A stretch of 64,000 nucleotides of DNA from a bacterium (GCA_030684695.1 JAUXXX010000020.1:31933-95932); one strand, 5' to 3'. Shown: positions 16,449 through 25,741, counted from the first letter of the stretch. Numbers and translations are program-made. Notes: generated by a model not told the origin, from the sequence alone.

Positions 16449-17114
16449 TTAACCTATACTCATCTTCGTTTTTTTAAAGCGAACTACAATATCGTTTTTG
16501 ATTTTCAGCGCTAAATAGATTACAAAAATAATGTGATAAAGCCAGGAATACTTACTGAACATTATACTAAATGTTCCATTCGAAACATACAATGTAAAAG
16601 CTAAATGAATATAGATCATTGCATAAACAATATAAGCCGCTTTATGAACATTTTTCCATGTATTTCCTTTGAGTTTTCTTCTCACTTTCGGTATTGATGT
16701 TATCACTAGAGGTATCATAAGGATAAAAGCGATAATTCCTGTACTATTATACCCAGATAATGCAAGTGACAAACGGTAGACAACGTGAGGAACTAAAAAG
16801 ACAAATCCTAGAAAAGCCATTTGTCGCCTTACACGTAACAGTACCATTTTAAACTTGGATTTATTTTTTAAAGCCCCTACAAACATCACCACGTAAAACA
16901 ATGCAAAACTCAGAGGTCCATTCACAATGACTTGATGTAAAACCGGAATTCTTATGTCTAACATAAGCAAGATACTAAGGACGACTGAGATAAGAAACGC
17001 TCCAAGGTAAATCCGATATTCTTGTTTATAAAATGGTTTTCCAAATTTAGTCATCACAAAAAAAATCAAAAAAATCAACCAAACTCCAAGTGTTTCTAAT
17101 AGAAAGTTTATCAT
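16449..17114 (-). CDS. Ferric reductase-like multi-pass heme membrane protein
   Basis: A 221-aa integral membrane protein with about six hydrophobic segments, resembling the ferric-reductase-like transmembrane domain (FRD/MsrQ-type). Candidate heme ligands are the histidines in VLHQVIV, LVPHVVYRL, WKNVHKAAYIVY and IYIHLAF. The spacing of the last two, on neighbouring helices near residues 157 and 169, is typical. No FAD or NADPH domain is attached, so it would need partners. The second ATG (17114) is preferred because AAGGGGGT is too close to the first. It starts 12 nt after a duplicated cytochrome-b5-like lipoprotein and is almost certainly cotranscribed with it. A membrane electron-transfer role is inferred. 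Confidence 0.7.
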   Translation of the reverse strand: MINFLLETLGVWLIFLIFFVMTKFGKPFYKQEYRIYLGAFLISVVLSILLMLDIRIPVLHQVIVNGPLSFALFYVVMFVGALKNKSKFKMVLLRVRRQMAFLGFVFLVPHVVYRLSLALSGYNSTGIIAFILMIPLVITSIPKVRRKLKGNTWKNVHKAAYIVYAMIYIHLAFTLYVSNGTFSIMFSKYSWLYHIIFVIYLALKIKNDIVVRFKKTKMSIG

Positions 17115-17126
17115 GAACATACCCCC

Positions 17127-17741
17127 TTACTCGATGATAATTCCAACAATAGGAATACCATCTAAAACCCTTGTTCCATGAGGTGAAACTCCCAATATTT
17201 GAGTGGTTAAATCTTGTCCTGCTTGATATCCATTATGGTTGCCTCCTGGCCACCTTGGTGAATTTGAAACATCATAAACAACTCCATTGACTGCTATGTA
17301 TGCTTTTCGTCCCTCAAGACCGTCGTAGGAAGCCAGTTCTTCAAGAGTTAACTGAAGTCCTTGAACTAACTCGTTTTCTTCTTCTGGTAATTCTTCATTG
17401 ATTTCACTGTCCGGAAGGGATTCAACCAAGGAACCAACGATTGGAATTCCATTAAGAACTCTTATCCCATGGGGTGAAACACCTAAGATTTCTGTGGTAA
17501 GATCTTGACCAGCTTGATATCCATTGTGGTTGCCTCCTGGCCACCTTGATGAATTTGTTACATCATAAATAACTCCATTGACAGCTATGTAGGCTTTTCG
17601 CCCCTCGAGACCGTCGTAAGTTGCCAACTCTTCGATTGTTAGTTCAATCAATTCCAAATCGATTGTTGTCGTTGTTGCGCTGCAAGCATATATAGTTAGA
17701 ATTATAAGTAGCGAAAATACTCCTTTTATTAATTTTTTCAC
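17127..17741 (-). CDS. Lipoprotein with two tandem cytochrome b5-like domains
   Basis: A 204-aa surface lipoprotein. A GTG at 17741, 10 nt after AGGAGG, starts a signal peptide ending in IYAC (lipid Cys near residue 20). Two nearly identical domains follow, at about 36-107 and 132-204. Each runs LTxEELAxYDGLEGRKAYIAVNG, then V/IIYDV, then WPGGNHNGYQAGQDLT and GVSPHG. This is the bacterial cytochrome-b5-like pattern, in which the histidines of GNH and PHG are the likely heme ligands. An acidic linker joins the copies. The copies are also close at DNA level (17190-17350 and 17480-17640), which suggests recent duplication. It precedes the heme-membrane protein, so the pair may pass electrons across the membrane. 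Confidence 0.75.
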   Translation of the reverse strand: MKKLIKGVFSLLIILTIYACSATTTTIDLELIELTIEELATYDGLEGRKAYIAVNGVIYDVTNSSRWPGGNHNGYQAGQDLTTEILGVSPHGIRVLNGIPIVGSLVESLPDSEINEELPEEENELVQGLQLTLEELASYDGLEGRKAYIAVNGVVYDVSNSPRWPGGNHNGYQAGQDLTTQILGVSPHGTRVLDGIPIVGIIIE

Positions 17742-17953
17742 AATAATCAATCCTCCTATTGTTATCGTATCATACACAAGAAAAAATATTCGTTCATATG
17801 CTTTCTGGTTGCTCATAGAGATGAAAACCGTCCAAAAAAACCATCGCTTGATGGGTTAATTGTTAATTTTTTGTAAAAATCGAAGGTTTTTTTACAATTG
17901 GATTATTCTTTCCCTAAAAAGTGCTATAATTCATTTCAAAGGAGTGTGATGCT

Positions 17954-18169
17954 ATGAAAGAATACGTACGATTAATTGATGGGTTGCCTTTGATTTTGAA
18001 AGTGATTCTTGCTTTTCCTGGTATTGATGGCTTTGTTTATGGATTTTACCGTATTGCTAAAGGGAGACTTTTAGAGGGTATCATTTGGATTTTCGTTGGA
18101 TTTTTCTTATTTTGGGTTCTCGATATCTATTCGCTTCTTACCAAAGGAAAAATTACTTTCTTCGTTTAA
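17954..18169 (+). CDS. Small membrane protein (71 aa), copy 1 of a tandem pair
   Basis: A 71-aa protein with two hydrophobic segments, about residues 10-30 and 41-60. A short basic loop (YRIAKGRLLEG) lies between them, and the C-terminus is SLLTKGKITFFV. The size and two-helix layout resemble TM2-like small membrane proteins, but this is not a firm assignment and no function is proposed. AAAGGAG lies about 9 nt before the ATG and TATAAT lies near 17926, so it is a monocistronic unit closed by a terminator. A paralogue about 80-85% identical lies 345 nt downstream. Confidence 0.75.
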   Translation: MKEYVRLIDGLPLILKVILAFPGIDGFVYGFYRIAKGRLLEGIIWIFVGFFLFWVLDIYSLLTKGKITFFV

Positions 18170-18514
18170 TCAAAGGACAAACAACCAAAAAGGGCTGTAT
18201 GGAAATGAAGATTTTTTTCTCTTCGTGGACATAACAGTCTTTTTTTTTGATTAGTGACTTTAAACACTACTCCACATCTTCTGTAAGTCATACGAATCAA
18301 GACCCAATAAGGTCCGTTCTTAGTTGATATCGATAAATAACTTCATTTTTTTTGCTTTGAAAGTGAATTGATGTATCAATTTGATTGAAACTAGTGAATA
18401 TCCCTTTACTTTACATATATTTATCATTTTTTTCATATAAATGACATATTATTCATAATTATACACTTGAAATGCAATAAGAGTGGTATAATGCATGTAG
18501 AAGGGTGTGATAAT
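18170..18514 (+). other. Gene-free stretch between the two small membrane-protein genes
   Basis: It holds the terminator of copy 1 (18191-18248) and the promoter of copy 2 (TATAAT at 18487-18492). Between them is AT-rich sequence with no open frame and no recognisable RNA. Confidence 0.6.
18191..18248 (+). terminator. Terminator after small membrane-protein gene copy 1
   Basis: AGGGCTGT (18191-18198) pairs with ACAGTCTT (18234-18241), allowing two G-T pairs. An inner GAAG/CTTC helix is possible, and a run of nine T's follows. Confidence 0.65.
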
Positions 18515-18730
18515 ATGAAAGAATATGTTCGAATAATGGATGGTTTACCTTTAATTTTGAAAGTGCTTCTCGCTTTTCCTGGTATCGATGGATTTGCATA
18601 TGGATTTTATCGGATTGCCAAGGGTAAAATTTTAGAAGGTGTGATTTGGATATTCGTTGGTTTCTTCTTGTTTTGGATTCTCGATATCTATTCACTTCTT
18701 ACTAAGGGAAGAATTACTTTCTTCGTTTAG
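18515..18730 (+). CDS. Small membrane protein (71 aa), copy 2 of a tandem pair
   Basis: A paralogue of the gene at 17954, again exactly 71 aa, with the same start (MKEYVR), the same two hydrophobic segments and the same end (ITFFV). Most differences are conservative (for example VYG/AYG, KGR/KGK, WVL/WIL). The start at 18515 is taken from the alignment with copy 1 and from GAAGGGTG upstream; a longer frame reaching 18467 overlaps the -10 at 18487-18492 and is not believed. The function is unknown. Maintenance of both copies with separate promoters and terminators suggests dosage or differential expression. Confidence 0.75.
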   Translation: MKEYVRIMDGLPLILKVLLAFPGIDGFAYGFYRIAKGKILEGVIWIFVGFFLFWILDIYSLLTKGRITFFV

Positions 18731-18750
18731 TGAAAGAATGAGCAACCAAA

Positions 18751-18780
18751 AAAGGAATCGAAAATTCGATTCCTTTTTTT
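18751..18780. terminator. Bidirectional intrinsic terminator
   Basis: AAAGGAATCGAA (18751-18762) and TTCGATTCCTTT (18765-18776) form a perfect 12-bp stem with A and T tracts on each side. It serves the plus-strand small gene and the minus-strand aminotransferase. Confidence 0.9.
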
Positions 18781-18784
18781 GATA

Positions 18785-20020
18785 TTATACGTATTTTTTG
18801 ATAGTTTCTACCAATCGAGAAACTTCAGATAACTTAATGGACGATAAAGCCACTCGTATTAAGCCTGGCATCGGAACCACGAAAATATGAGCATCTACTA
18901 ATTGTTGGAATATTTTGTTGTTCTTGGATTCGATTCCTACAAAGAATCCGCCTCCGTAAGGTAGTGTCTTTAACCCAATACGGTCAGCTTCTTTACAAAA
19001 CGCTGCCGCACGTTCTTTGAGCAAATCGTGGGCAATCAGTAATTTTTCTTTGAATAGTTCTCTATTTTCAGGAATTGAAAATACTTTTCCAATCGCAGAC
19101 ATAGCAGGATGACTCACAGAGGAGAACCTTCCGCGAACAGAATGATCGCCTACGCGTGCAAAATCATCAAGCACTTGTTTGTTTCTAGAAAGTCCTATTT
19201 GAGCTCCAATTCGGAATCCATACAAAGAGAAACTTTTTGATCCACTAAAAGACACCACAGCTAAAATATCTTCATGCAACTCAAGATATCGTTCAAACAC
19301 CTGACGGCTTTGATTGTATCCCCCCATTTGATAATCAATATAAGCAATGTCATGTAGTAAAATAACTGGAATTCCTTGAGAAGCAATCTCATTTAAGGAT
19401 GTTACCACTTTTTTCCAAGCGTCTTGTGTCATGCAAAGACCTGTAGGGTTATTACAAGGATCATTTAAAATAACAAATAGCCGTTGCTGAGAAGCAGCTA
19501 ATTTTTTCGCTACTTCGTCAAAGCTTTGGTTGTTAAACTGATAATGCTCATCATACATCAAAAAGGTATCGACTCCACAATTGCCTTCGGCAGCGATATT
19601 TTCGTAAGGAGTCCAATAATAATTTGGAACTAAAATTTTATGACCAAATTCATTGAAGTTGTAAACGGCGTTACTAATCGCTGCGGTTCCACCTGTGGTT
19701 GGAATAACTTGATAGTGGAATACTTGCTTTAACGACTCTGCGAAAGGACCAAAGACCCACGTGAAAATCCCTTCTGTAAATGCTTTACTACCACTAACGG
19801 GTGCGTATGGATAAAGTTGGAGGTCATCCAAGTTTTTCCATAAATCATCGATCACCGGGAATGTGAAAAGGGCTCCCGAGTCATGATTGAGCATACCAAC
19901 TGTGGCATCAATCACATCTGCATGTTCTTTCTTGCTTTGTTTGGCCATCTCTGCGATTCGTAAAATATTGCTTTCTACTTTTTTGGTAAGTGCATGTTGA
20001 CCAACGATACGTGAAATCAC
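18785..20020 (-). CDS. Class I/II PLP-dependent aminotransferase (aromatic/aspartate type)
   Basis: A 411-aa fold-type I aminotransferase starting at GTG (20020) behind GCGGTGAT. Seen: TTGGTAAISNAVY near 108-120 (PLP phosphate), VPNYYWTPYENI, NDPCNNPTGLC near 188, the YIDYQ segment, and the PLP lysine in SFSGSKSFSLYGFRIGAQIGL near 256. It resembles the AspC/TyrB-type aromatic aminotransferases, so it could convert 4-hydroxyphenylpyruvate from TyrA into tyrosine. That assignment rests on family resemblance and on the nearby aromatic operon only. It lies 20 nt downstream of purA on the same strand and may be cotranscribed. Confidence 0.8.
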   Translation of the reverse strand: MISRIVGQHALTKKVESNILRIAEMAKQSKKEHADVIDATVGMLNHDSGALFTFPVIDDLWKNLDDLQLYPYAPVSGSKAFTEGIFTWVFGPFAESLKQVFHYQVIPTTGGTAAISNAVYNFNEFGHKILVPNYYWTPYENIAAEGNCGVDTFLMYDEHYQFNNQSFDEVAKKLAASQQRLFVILNDPCNNPTGLCMTQDAWKKVVTSLNEIASQGIPVILLHDIAYIDYQMGGYNQSRQVFERYLELHEDILAVVSFSGSKSFSLYGFRIGAQIGLSRNKQVLDDFARVGDHSVRGRFSSVSHPAMSAIGKVFSIPENRELFKEKLLIAHDLLKERAAAFCKEADRIGLKTLPYGGGFFVGIESKNNKIFQQLVDAHIFVVPMPGLIRVALSSIKLSEVSRLVETIKKYV

Positions 20021-20040
20021 TTCATCACCGCTTTCTGTTT

Positions 20041-21423
<1,383 letters not shown>

Positions 21424-21567
21424 TTATATAGAACAATTTCATCTTTTTACAAAGGGGTTGGTTCTACAAGTTTCTATCTTTTGAAACGATTATAAATGAT
21501 AAGTAAAAATACATCCTCCTTTTCTTGTTTTATCATATAATAGATATGATTACTGGAGGATTTCATC

Positions 21568-21831
21568 ATGATTGATTATATTGGCGTCGCAGCTGCATTT
21601 CTTACTACCATTTCCTTTTTGCCTCAAGCTATTTCTGTGGTAAAAACCAATAAAACCGCAGGCATTTCTTTGCCTATGTATGTTCTATTCAGTATTGGTG
21701 TTGTTTGTTGGTCGATCTATGGTCTTGCCCGCAATGACATTCCTTTGTTTGTGGCCAACAGCATTACTCTTGTATTCGCGTTGGTTGTACTGATCACGAA
21801 AATCAAAAATGTGATTCGTAAAATAGATTAA
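21568..21831 (+). CDS. SemiSWEET-type PQ-loop transporter
   Basis: An 87-aa three-helix membrane protein of the SemiSWEET (MtN3) family. A dimer of such proteins forms a sugar or related-solute transport channel. Residues 5-25, 38-57 and 62-80 are hydrophobic; the first helix carries the conserved FLPQ motif (PQ loop), and TAGISLPMYVLF and the Trp/Asn in helices 2 and 3 match the family. ACTGGAGG precedes the ATG, and TATAAT lies near 21535. It is a single gene closed by a strong terminator. The transported solute is unknown. Confidence 0.85.
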   Translation: MIDYIGVAAAFLTTISFLPQAISVVKTNKTAGISLPMYVLFSIGVVCWSIYGLARNDIPLFVANSITLVFALVVLITKIKNVIRKID

Positions 21832-21863
21832 TAATCAACATTATCCTAGTTGAACACATCTTT

Positions 21864-21893
21864 GTCTATTTGATTCCAAATAGACTTTTTTTT
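21864..21893 (+). terminator. Terminator after the SemiSWEET gene
   Basis: GTCTATTTG (21864-21872) and CAAATAGAC (21877-21885) form a perfect 9-bp stem with a 4-nt loop, followed by T8. Confidence 0.9.
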
Positions 21894-21995
21894 ATCTTTG
21901 TACACTCTTATAACGCTCAGATTGTCCCCAACAATACAAAAGAAATCCTCTTGATGATTCATTCTTATGGATTGAAACGAATTTCCTTAGGTGCA

Positions 21996-22025
21996 TTGAC
22001 AAAACGTTATTTCTGATTCTATAAT
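21996..22025 (+). promoter_or_regulatory. Promoter of hydCBA
   Basis: TTGACA (21996-22001), an 18-nt spacer and TATAAT (22020-22025) make a near-consensus housekeeping promoter. The predicted transcript starts near 22032, about 218 nt before the hydC ATG. Confidence 0.75.
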
Positions 22026-22032
22026 AGAAGAA

Positions 22033-22220
22033 ATGAATCAATCAAAGGAGGACTGTGTCAACATCATCTTGCGTTGCTCAAATCTGAAATAGGCTTTAAA
22101 TCGGTGAAACACTATTTCTACAGATCTGGATGCAAACAAAGGACCGAAAGTCTGCAAGAGTTTTGTCAACAACATGAGCGGTACTTTATTTTGCACAGGG
22201 AACACTTCCCTGTTTTTTTG
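22033..22220 (+). promoter_or_regulatory. Candidate regulatory leader RNA of hydCBA with internal terminator
   Basis: Between the promoter and hydC lies about 160 nt of structured sequence followed by a perfect terminator (ACAGGGAA at 22195-22202, TTCCCTGT at 22206-22213, then T7). Visible pairings include CTGAAATAG (22085-22093) with CTATTTC (about 22112-22118), and GGAC with GTCT around 22141-22152. The sequence GTCAACA(T/A)CAT occurs twice (about 22058-22068 and 22165-22175). The terminator sits upstream of the first gene, so expression must involve read-through. I do not recognise a known riboswitch or T-box class. Confidence 0.55.
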
Positions 22221-22250
22221 TTTTATATTACTAATGAAAGGAACACTAAA

Positions 22251-22712
22251 ATGGACTTAACTCAATTGCTTGCACAATACCCTCACGAAGAAAATCGTTT
22301 GATTGATCTCCTTTTGGATATTCAAAAGCAAAAAAACAATCATTTTATAAGCGAACAAGAAATTCAAATGGTTGCTAAACACATTGGTGTCTCGGAGGCG
22401 AAAGTATGTAGTGTCATCTCGTTTTATACCTTACTTTCCTTTCATCCGCGTGGTCGATACGTCATCCAAATATGTCGTGATATTCCCTGTCATATCAACC
22501 ATTCTGCTTCGATTGTAGGAACCCTTGAACAACTCCTTGGTATTCAAATGGGACAGACCACACAAAATGGATTATTTTCACTGGAGTATTCGAGTTGTCT
22601 TGGCCATTGCGATGCCCCTCCTTCGATGAGAATCGATGGACGAACTTATGTTCATCTCACTCCAGATAAAGTAAAAGCGATCATTTCTGAATATCGCGGG
22701 AGGACTCCATAA
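22251..22712 (+). CDS. hydC: NuoE-like [2Fe-2S] subunit of NADH-linked hydrogenase (HydC)
   Basis: A 153-aa thioredoxin-fold [2Fe-2S] protein of the NuoE/HydC family. It carries electrons between the flavin subunit HydB and the hydrogenase HydA. The N-terminal helical part includes ISEQEIQMVAKHIGVSEAKV and ISFYTLL. The cluster ligands are expected in CRDIPC (near residue 79) and SSCLGHCDAPPSM (near 119). The ATG at 22251 follows GAAAGGA; the frame further upstream crosses a transcription terminator. The stop overlaps the hydB start (TAATG). Length matches HydC/NuoE (about 155-165). Confidence 0.9.
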   Translation: MDLTQLLAQYPHEENRLIDLLLDIQKQKNNHFISEQEIQMVAKHIGVSEAKVCSVISFYTLLSFHPRGRYVIQICRDIPCHINHSASIVGTLEQLLGIQMGQTTQNGLFSLEYSSCLGHCDAPPSMRIDGRTYVHLTPDKVKAIISEYRGRTP

Positions 22713-23965
22713 TGGAACGTAAATTAATCTCTGCTCGTTGTGGGGTCATCAATCCACTTTCCATCGATGATTATATCAAAACTGGTGGCTATGTTGCTCT
22801 TCGTAAGGCATTACGTATGGAAAGAATTGAAATTCTTGAAGAAATTTCAGATTCAAAGTTGCGCGGTCGTGGGGGTGCAGGATTCCTTACTTCCACAAAA
22901 ATGATGGGGCTTGCTAAAGAATCCGGTCCAATGAAATACATCGTATGTAATGCAGACGAAGGAGAACCTGGAAATTTTAAGGACCGATTCTTAATCGAAA
23001 ATGATCCGCATCAAATCATTGAAGGTATGGCAATCATTGCTTTCGCAACACGGGCGAATCATGGTTATATCTATGTACGTGGAGAATACGACCATGCGAT
23101 CGAAGTGCTCCAATGGACACTTCTTGAAGCTAGAAAGCATAAATTTCTTGGAAACAATATCATGGACTCTGACTTTTCGTTTGACATAGAATTACGATCC
23201 GGTGCAGGATCTTATGTTTGTGGAGAAGAGTTCGCACTGATTGAATCCATTGAAGGAAAACCTGGACGAACGCGTGTGAAACCCCCATTCCCAACTTCAA
23301 TTGGATTGTTTGGAAAACCAACACTCATTCAAAATGTCGAAACACTAGTAAACATCCCTGCAATTCTCACCATGGGAGGAAAAGCATATTCAAAAATAGG
23401 TATGCCCAATTGTACAGGAACGAAATTGATTAGTTTATCCGGTAATGTAAAAAATAAAGGAGTCTATGAGATTCCGTTTGGTATTTCGATTCGTAAAGTA
23501 ATTTTTGAACTTGGTGGTGGGATAGAGAACAACAAAAAACTAAAGATGGTTCAACTAGGCGGTGCTTGTGGACCGTTTATTCCAGAATATATGTTAGATA
23601 TGCTTATTGACTACGAACGTTTCGAAGAGTTTGAATCCAAAACCGGAGCTGGGGCCATCATTGTGGTAGATGATCGCTTCGATCTGTTCGATTTAATGTT
23701 ACGTGTTGTACGCTTCTTTGAACATGAATCCTGTGGAAAATGCACTCCTTGTCGTGAAGGTCATGCCCAATTGGTCATCTTACTACAAAAGTTCATTGAT
23801 AAGAAAGCCTCTATGAAAGACCTGATTTCCATCGAAAGTTTGGCTCGCGTAATGCACCAAACAGCGCTTTGTGGTTTGGGTCAATCATCACCAACCGCTA
23901 TTATTTCAACACTCCGATATTTTCGCGATGAGTATATCGATCGCTGTGATATTTGGACAAACTGA
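22712..23965 (+). CDS. hydB: NuoF-like flavoprotein subunit of NADH-linked hydrogenase (HydB, short form)
   Basis: A 417-aa FMN/NAD(H)/[4Fe-4S] subunit. Seen: LRGRGGAGFLTSTK near residues 50-63 (FMN/NADH glycine loop), CNADEGEPGNFKDR near 77-90, GAGSYVCGEEFALIESIEG near 170-188, and the HESCGKCTPCREG cluster motif near 339-351. It is the size of NuoF (about 420-430). It lacks the N-terminal thioredoxin-like [2Fe-2S] domain and the C-terminal 2x[4Fe-4S] ferredoxin domain of the long Thermotoga-type HydB. It forms a compact operon with hydC (1-bp overlap) and hydA (6-nt gap). Confidence 0.92.
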   Translation: MERKLISARCGVINPLSIDDYIKTGGYVALRKALRMERIEILEEISDSKLRGRGGAGFLTSTKMMGLAKESGPMKYIVCNADEGEPGNFKDRFLIENDPHQIIEGMAIIAFATRANHGYIYVRGEYDHAIEVLQWTLLEARKHKFLGNNIMDSDFSFDIELRSGAGSYVCGEEFALIESIEGKPGRTRVKPPFPTSIGLFGKPTLIQNVETLVNIPAILTMGGKAYSKIGMPNCTGTKLISLSGNVKNKGVYEIPFGISIRKVIFELGGGIENNKKLKMVQLGGACGPFIPEYMLDMLIDYERFEEFESKTGAGAIIVVDDRFDLFDLMLRVVRFFEHESCGKCTPCREGHAQLVILLQKFIDKKASMKDLISIESLARVMHQTALCGLGQSSPTAIISTLRYFRDEYIDRCDIWTN

Positions 23966-23971
23966 GGTGCT

Positions 23972-25696
23972 ATGATGATTCAACTTAAAATTAACAATAT
24001 CGAGTTATCCGTTCCTGAAAAAACAACGATTCTAAACGCGGCACGAATGAATAATATAAACATCCCAACCCTATGCTATTATCCGGATTTGGGACTTCAA
24101 TCGGATTGTCGAATTTGTGTTGTGGAGATTGATGGTCAAAAAGGACTAGCAACCTCTTGCTCCACAAAGGTACGCGAAGGGATGGTTGTAAAAACGAACT
24201 CCCCACGTGTACTAAATGCTCGTAAAACCATAACCGAGTTGATTTTATCTAATCATGATGCAAATTGCACCGCTTGTCCCAAAAACTTAAAATGTGAACT
24301 TCAATCCTTAGCAAACAAATTAGGGATTGACCAAAATCGTTTTGAACCAGTTCTTCGGGTTAAGCCAATAGATACTTCAAACCCTTCCTTGATTCGAAAT
24401 CCCAATCGGTGTATAAAATGTGGACGATGCATCGATGTATGTAAAAATGTTCAAGGAATGAATGTTCTCGAACTAATGGGTCGTGGTCATGATGCAGAAA
24501 TAACCCCTGCGTACGGTCGTTTTTTATCGGATGAAAGTTGTACGTATTGCGGACAATGTGCTTCCGTTTGTCCTGTAGGTGCAATTATCGAAAATGATGA
24601 AACCGATCGTGTTTGGAAACAGCTACATGATAAAGATAAAACAACCATTGTTCAAGTAGCTCCAGCCGTACGTGTTTCTTTAGGGGAAGCTCTTGGGTTA
24701 CCAATTGGAAGTATTGTTACTGGAAAACTGGTAACGGCCTTAAAACTACTTGGGTTTCACTATGTCTTTGATACCGATTTTACTGCAGACTTAACCATCA
24801 TCGAAGAAGGACACGAGTTGCTTCATCGAGTTACCAACAACGGGGTTTTACCGATGATTACTTCTTGTTGTCCTGGTTGGATTAACTACGCAGAACAAAG
24901 ATATCCTTCCATCTTATCGCATATATCCACTTGTAAATCGCCCCAACAGATGTTTGGTGCACTTGCAAAAACATATTTTACAAAAATCATTCAAAAGGAA
25001 CCAAAAGATGTTATTGTAGTCTCTATTATGCCTTGCACTGCTAAAAAATATGAGGCCAAGCGTGACGAAATGAAATCAGATGGCATCCATCAAGACGTTG
25101 ATATTGTATTGACAACACGTGAACTGAGTAAAATGTTGGATCAAATGGGAGTTGATTTTGCCAAACTCGACGAAACTCCATTTGATAATCCGTTTGGAAT
25201 CACCACTGGTGCGGCCGCCATCTTTGGCGCAACAGGTGGTGTTATGGAAGCTGCGCTTCGTACCGTCTATGAAGTTGTCAATCATCAACCACTTGAATCA
25301 ATCGAATTAACTGAGGTTCGTGGATTAGATGGAATAAAAGAAACTTCCGTTGAATTAGGTGGAAACGTATATCGCTTCGCCGTTGCACATAGCTTATCGA
25401 ATGCAAAAACTCTCGTTGATCAAGTGTCAAACGGTACTTCCCCATATACCTTTATCGAAATAATGTGCTGCCCAGGAGGTTGCATTGGTGGTGGTGGTCA
25501 ACCATACGGAACGATACAAAAAACCAGAAGAGATCGAATCGAGGCAACCTACCTTCTCGATCAATCTATGCCCCTTCGAAAATCTCATGAGTCCCCAGCA
25601 GTAAAAGAAATATACCGTGCTTTCTTGGGTGAACCGCTTGGAGAATTATCTCATAAACTATTGCATACCCATTACCATAGCAGACAACATACGTAG
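23972..25696 (+). CDS. hydA: [FeFe]-hydrogenase catalytic subunit (HydA)
   Basis: A 574-aa iron-only hydrogenase. The N-terminus is a [2Fe-2S] ferredoxin domain (CYYPDLGLQSDCRICVVE, then SC), followed by a His-Cys3 [4Fe-4S] segment (HDANCTACPKNLKC near residue 91) and two CxxCxxCxxxC clusters (CIKCGRCIDVC near 140 and CTYCGQCASVC near 184). The H-cluster motifs are complete: TSCCPGW near 300 (L1), MPCTAKKYE near 352 (L2) and EIMCCPGGCIGGGGQP near 495 (L3). With HydB and HydC it should oxidise NADH, possibly together with ferredoxin, and evolve H2. The first ATG at 23972 and the second at 23975 are both possible. Maturases HydE, F and G are not in the window. Confidence 0.95.
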   Translation: MMIQLKINNIELSVPEKTTILNAARMNNINIPTLCYYPDLGLQSDCRICVVEIDGQKGLATSCSTKVREGMVVKTNSPRVLNARKTITELILSNHDANCTACPKNLKCELQSLANKLGIDQNRFEPVLRVKPIDTSNPSLIRNPNRCIKCGRCIDVCKNVQGMNVLELMGRGHDAEITPAYGRFLSDESCTYCGQCASVCPVGAIIENDETDRVWKQLHDKDKTTIVQVAPAVRVSLGEALGLPIGSIVTGKLVTALKLLGFHYVFDTDFTADLTIIEEGHELLHRVTNNGVLPMITSCCPGWINYAEQRYPSILSHISTCKSPQQMFGALAKTYFTKIIQKEPKDVIVVSIMPCTAKKYEAKRDEMKSDGIHQDVDIVLTTRELSKMLDQMGVDFAKLDETPFDNPFGITTGAAAIFGATGGVMEAALRTVYEVVNHQPLESIELTEVRGLDGIKETSVELGGNVYRFAVAHSLSNAKTLVDQVSNGTSPYTFIEIMCCPGGCIGGGGQPYGTIQKTRRDRIEATYLLDQSMPLRKSHESPAVKEIYRAFLGEPLGELSHKLLHTHYHSRQHT

Positions 25697-25741
25697 ATAG
25701 AACAATTGATAAACTCCTTTGACTAACCAAAATGAATAAGA

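Larger units (their letters stand above)
21832..22250 (+). other. Gene-free stretch: SemiSWEET terminator, hydCBA promoter and long leader
   Basis: It contains the terminator at 21864-21893, about 100 nt without recognisable features, the hydC promoter at 21996-22025, and a 5' leader of about 218 nt with an internal terminator. A frame that runs in from 22074 has no ribosome-binding site and is interrupted at RNA level by that terminator, so I do not call it coding. Confidence 0.6.

Noticed and set aside
18459-18695. Minus-strand open frame opposite the second small membrane protein.
   Set aside because: It is antisense to a gene supported by a close paralogue, and has no ribosome-binding site.
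22085-22190. Resemblance of the hydCBA leader to a c-di-GMP-I (GEMM) riboswitch (GCAAAC, a GAAA loop, then GCAA).
   Set aside because: The order is suggestive, but the second arm and its receptor are not recognisable, so I do not assign this class.
22170-22213. GAGCGGTAC before the hydCBA terminator looked like part of a T-box.
   Set aside because: The T-box core, the specifier domain and an aminoacyl-synthetase or amino-acid gene context are missing.
22074-22250. N-terminal extension of HydC starting at TTG 22074.
   Set aside because: It has no ribosome-binding site, is not part of the NuoE fold, and crosses an intrinsic terminator.
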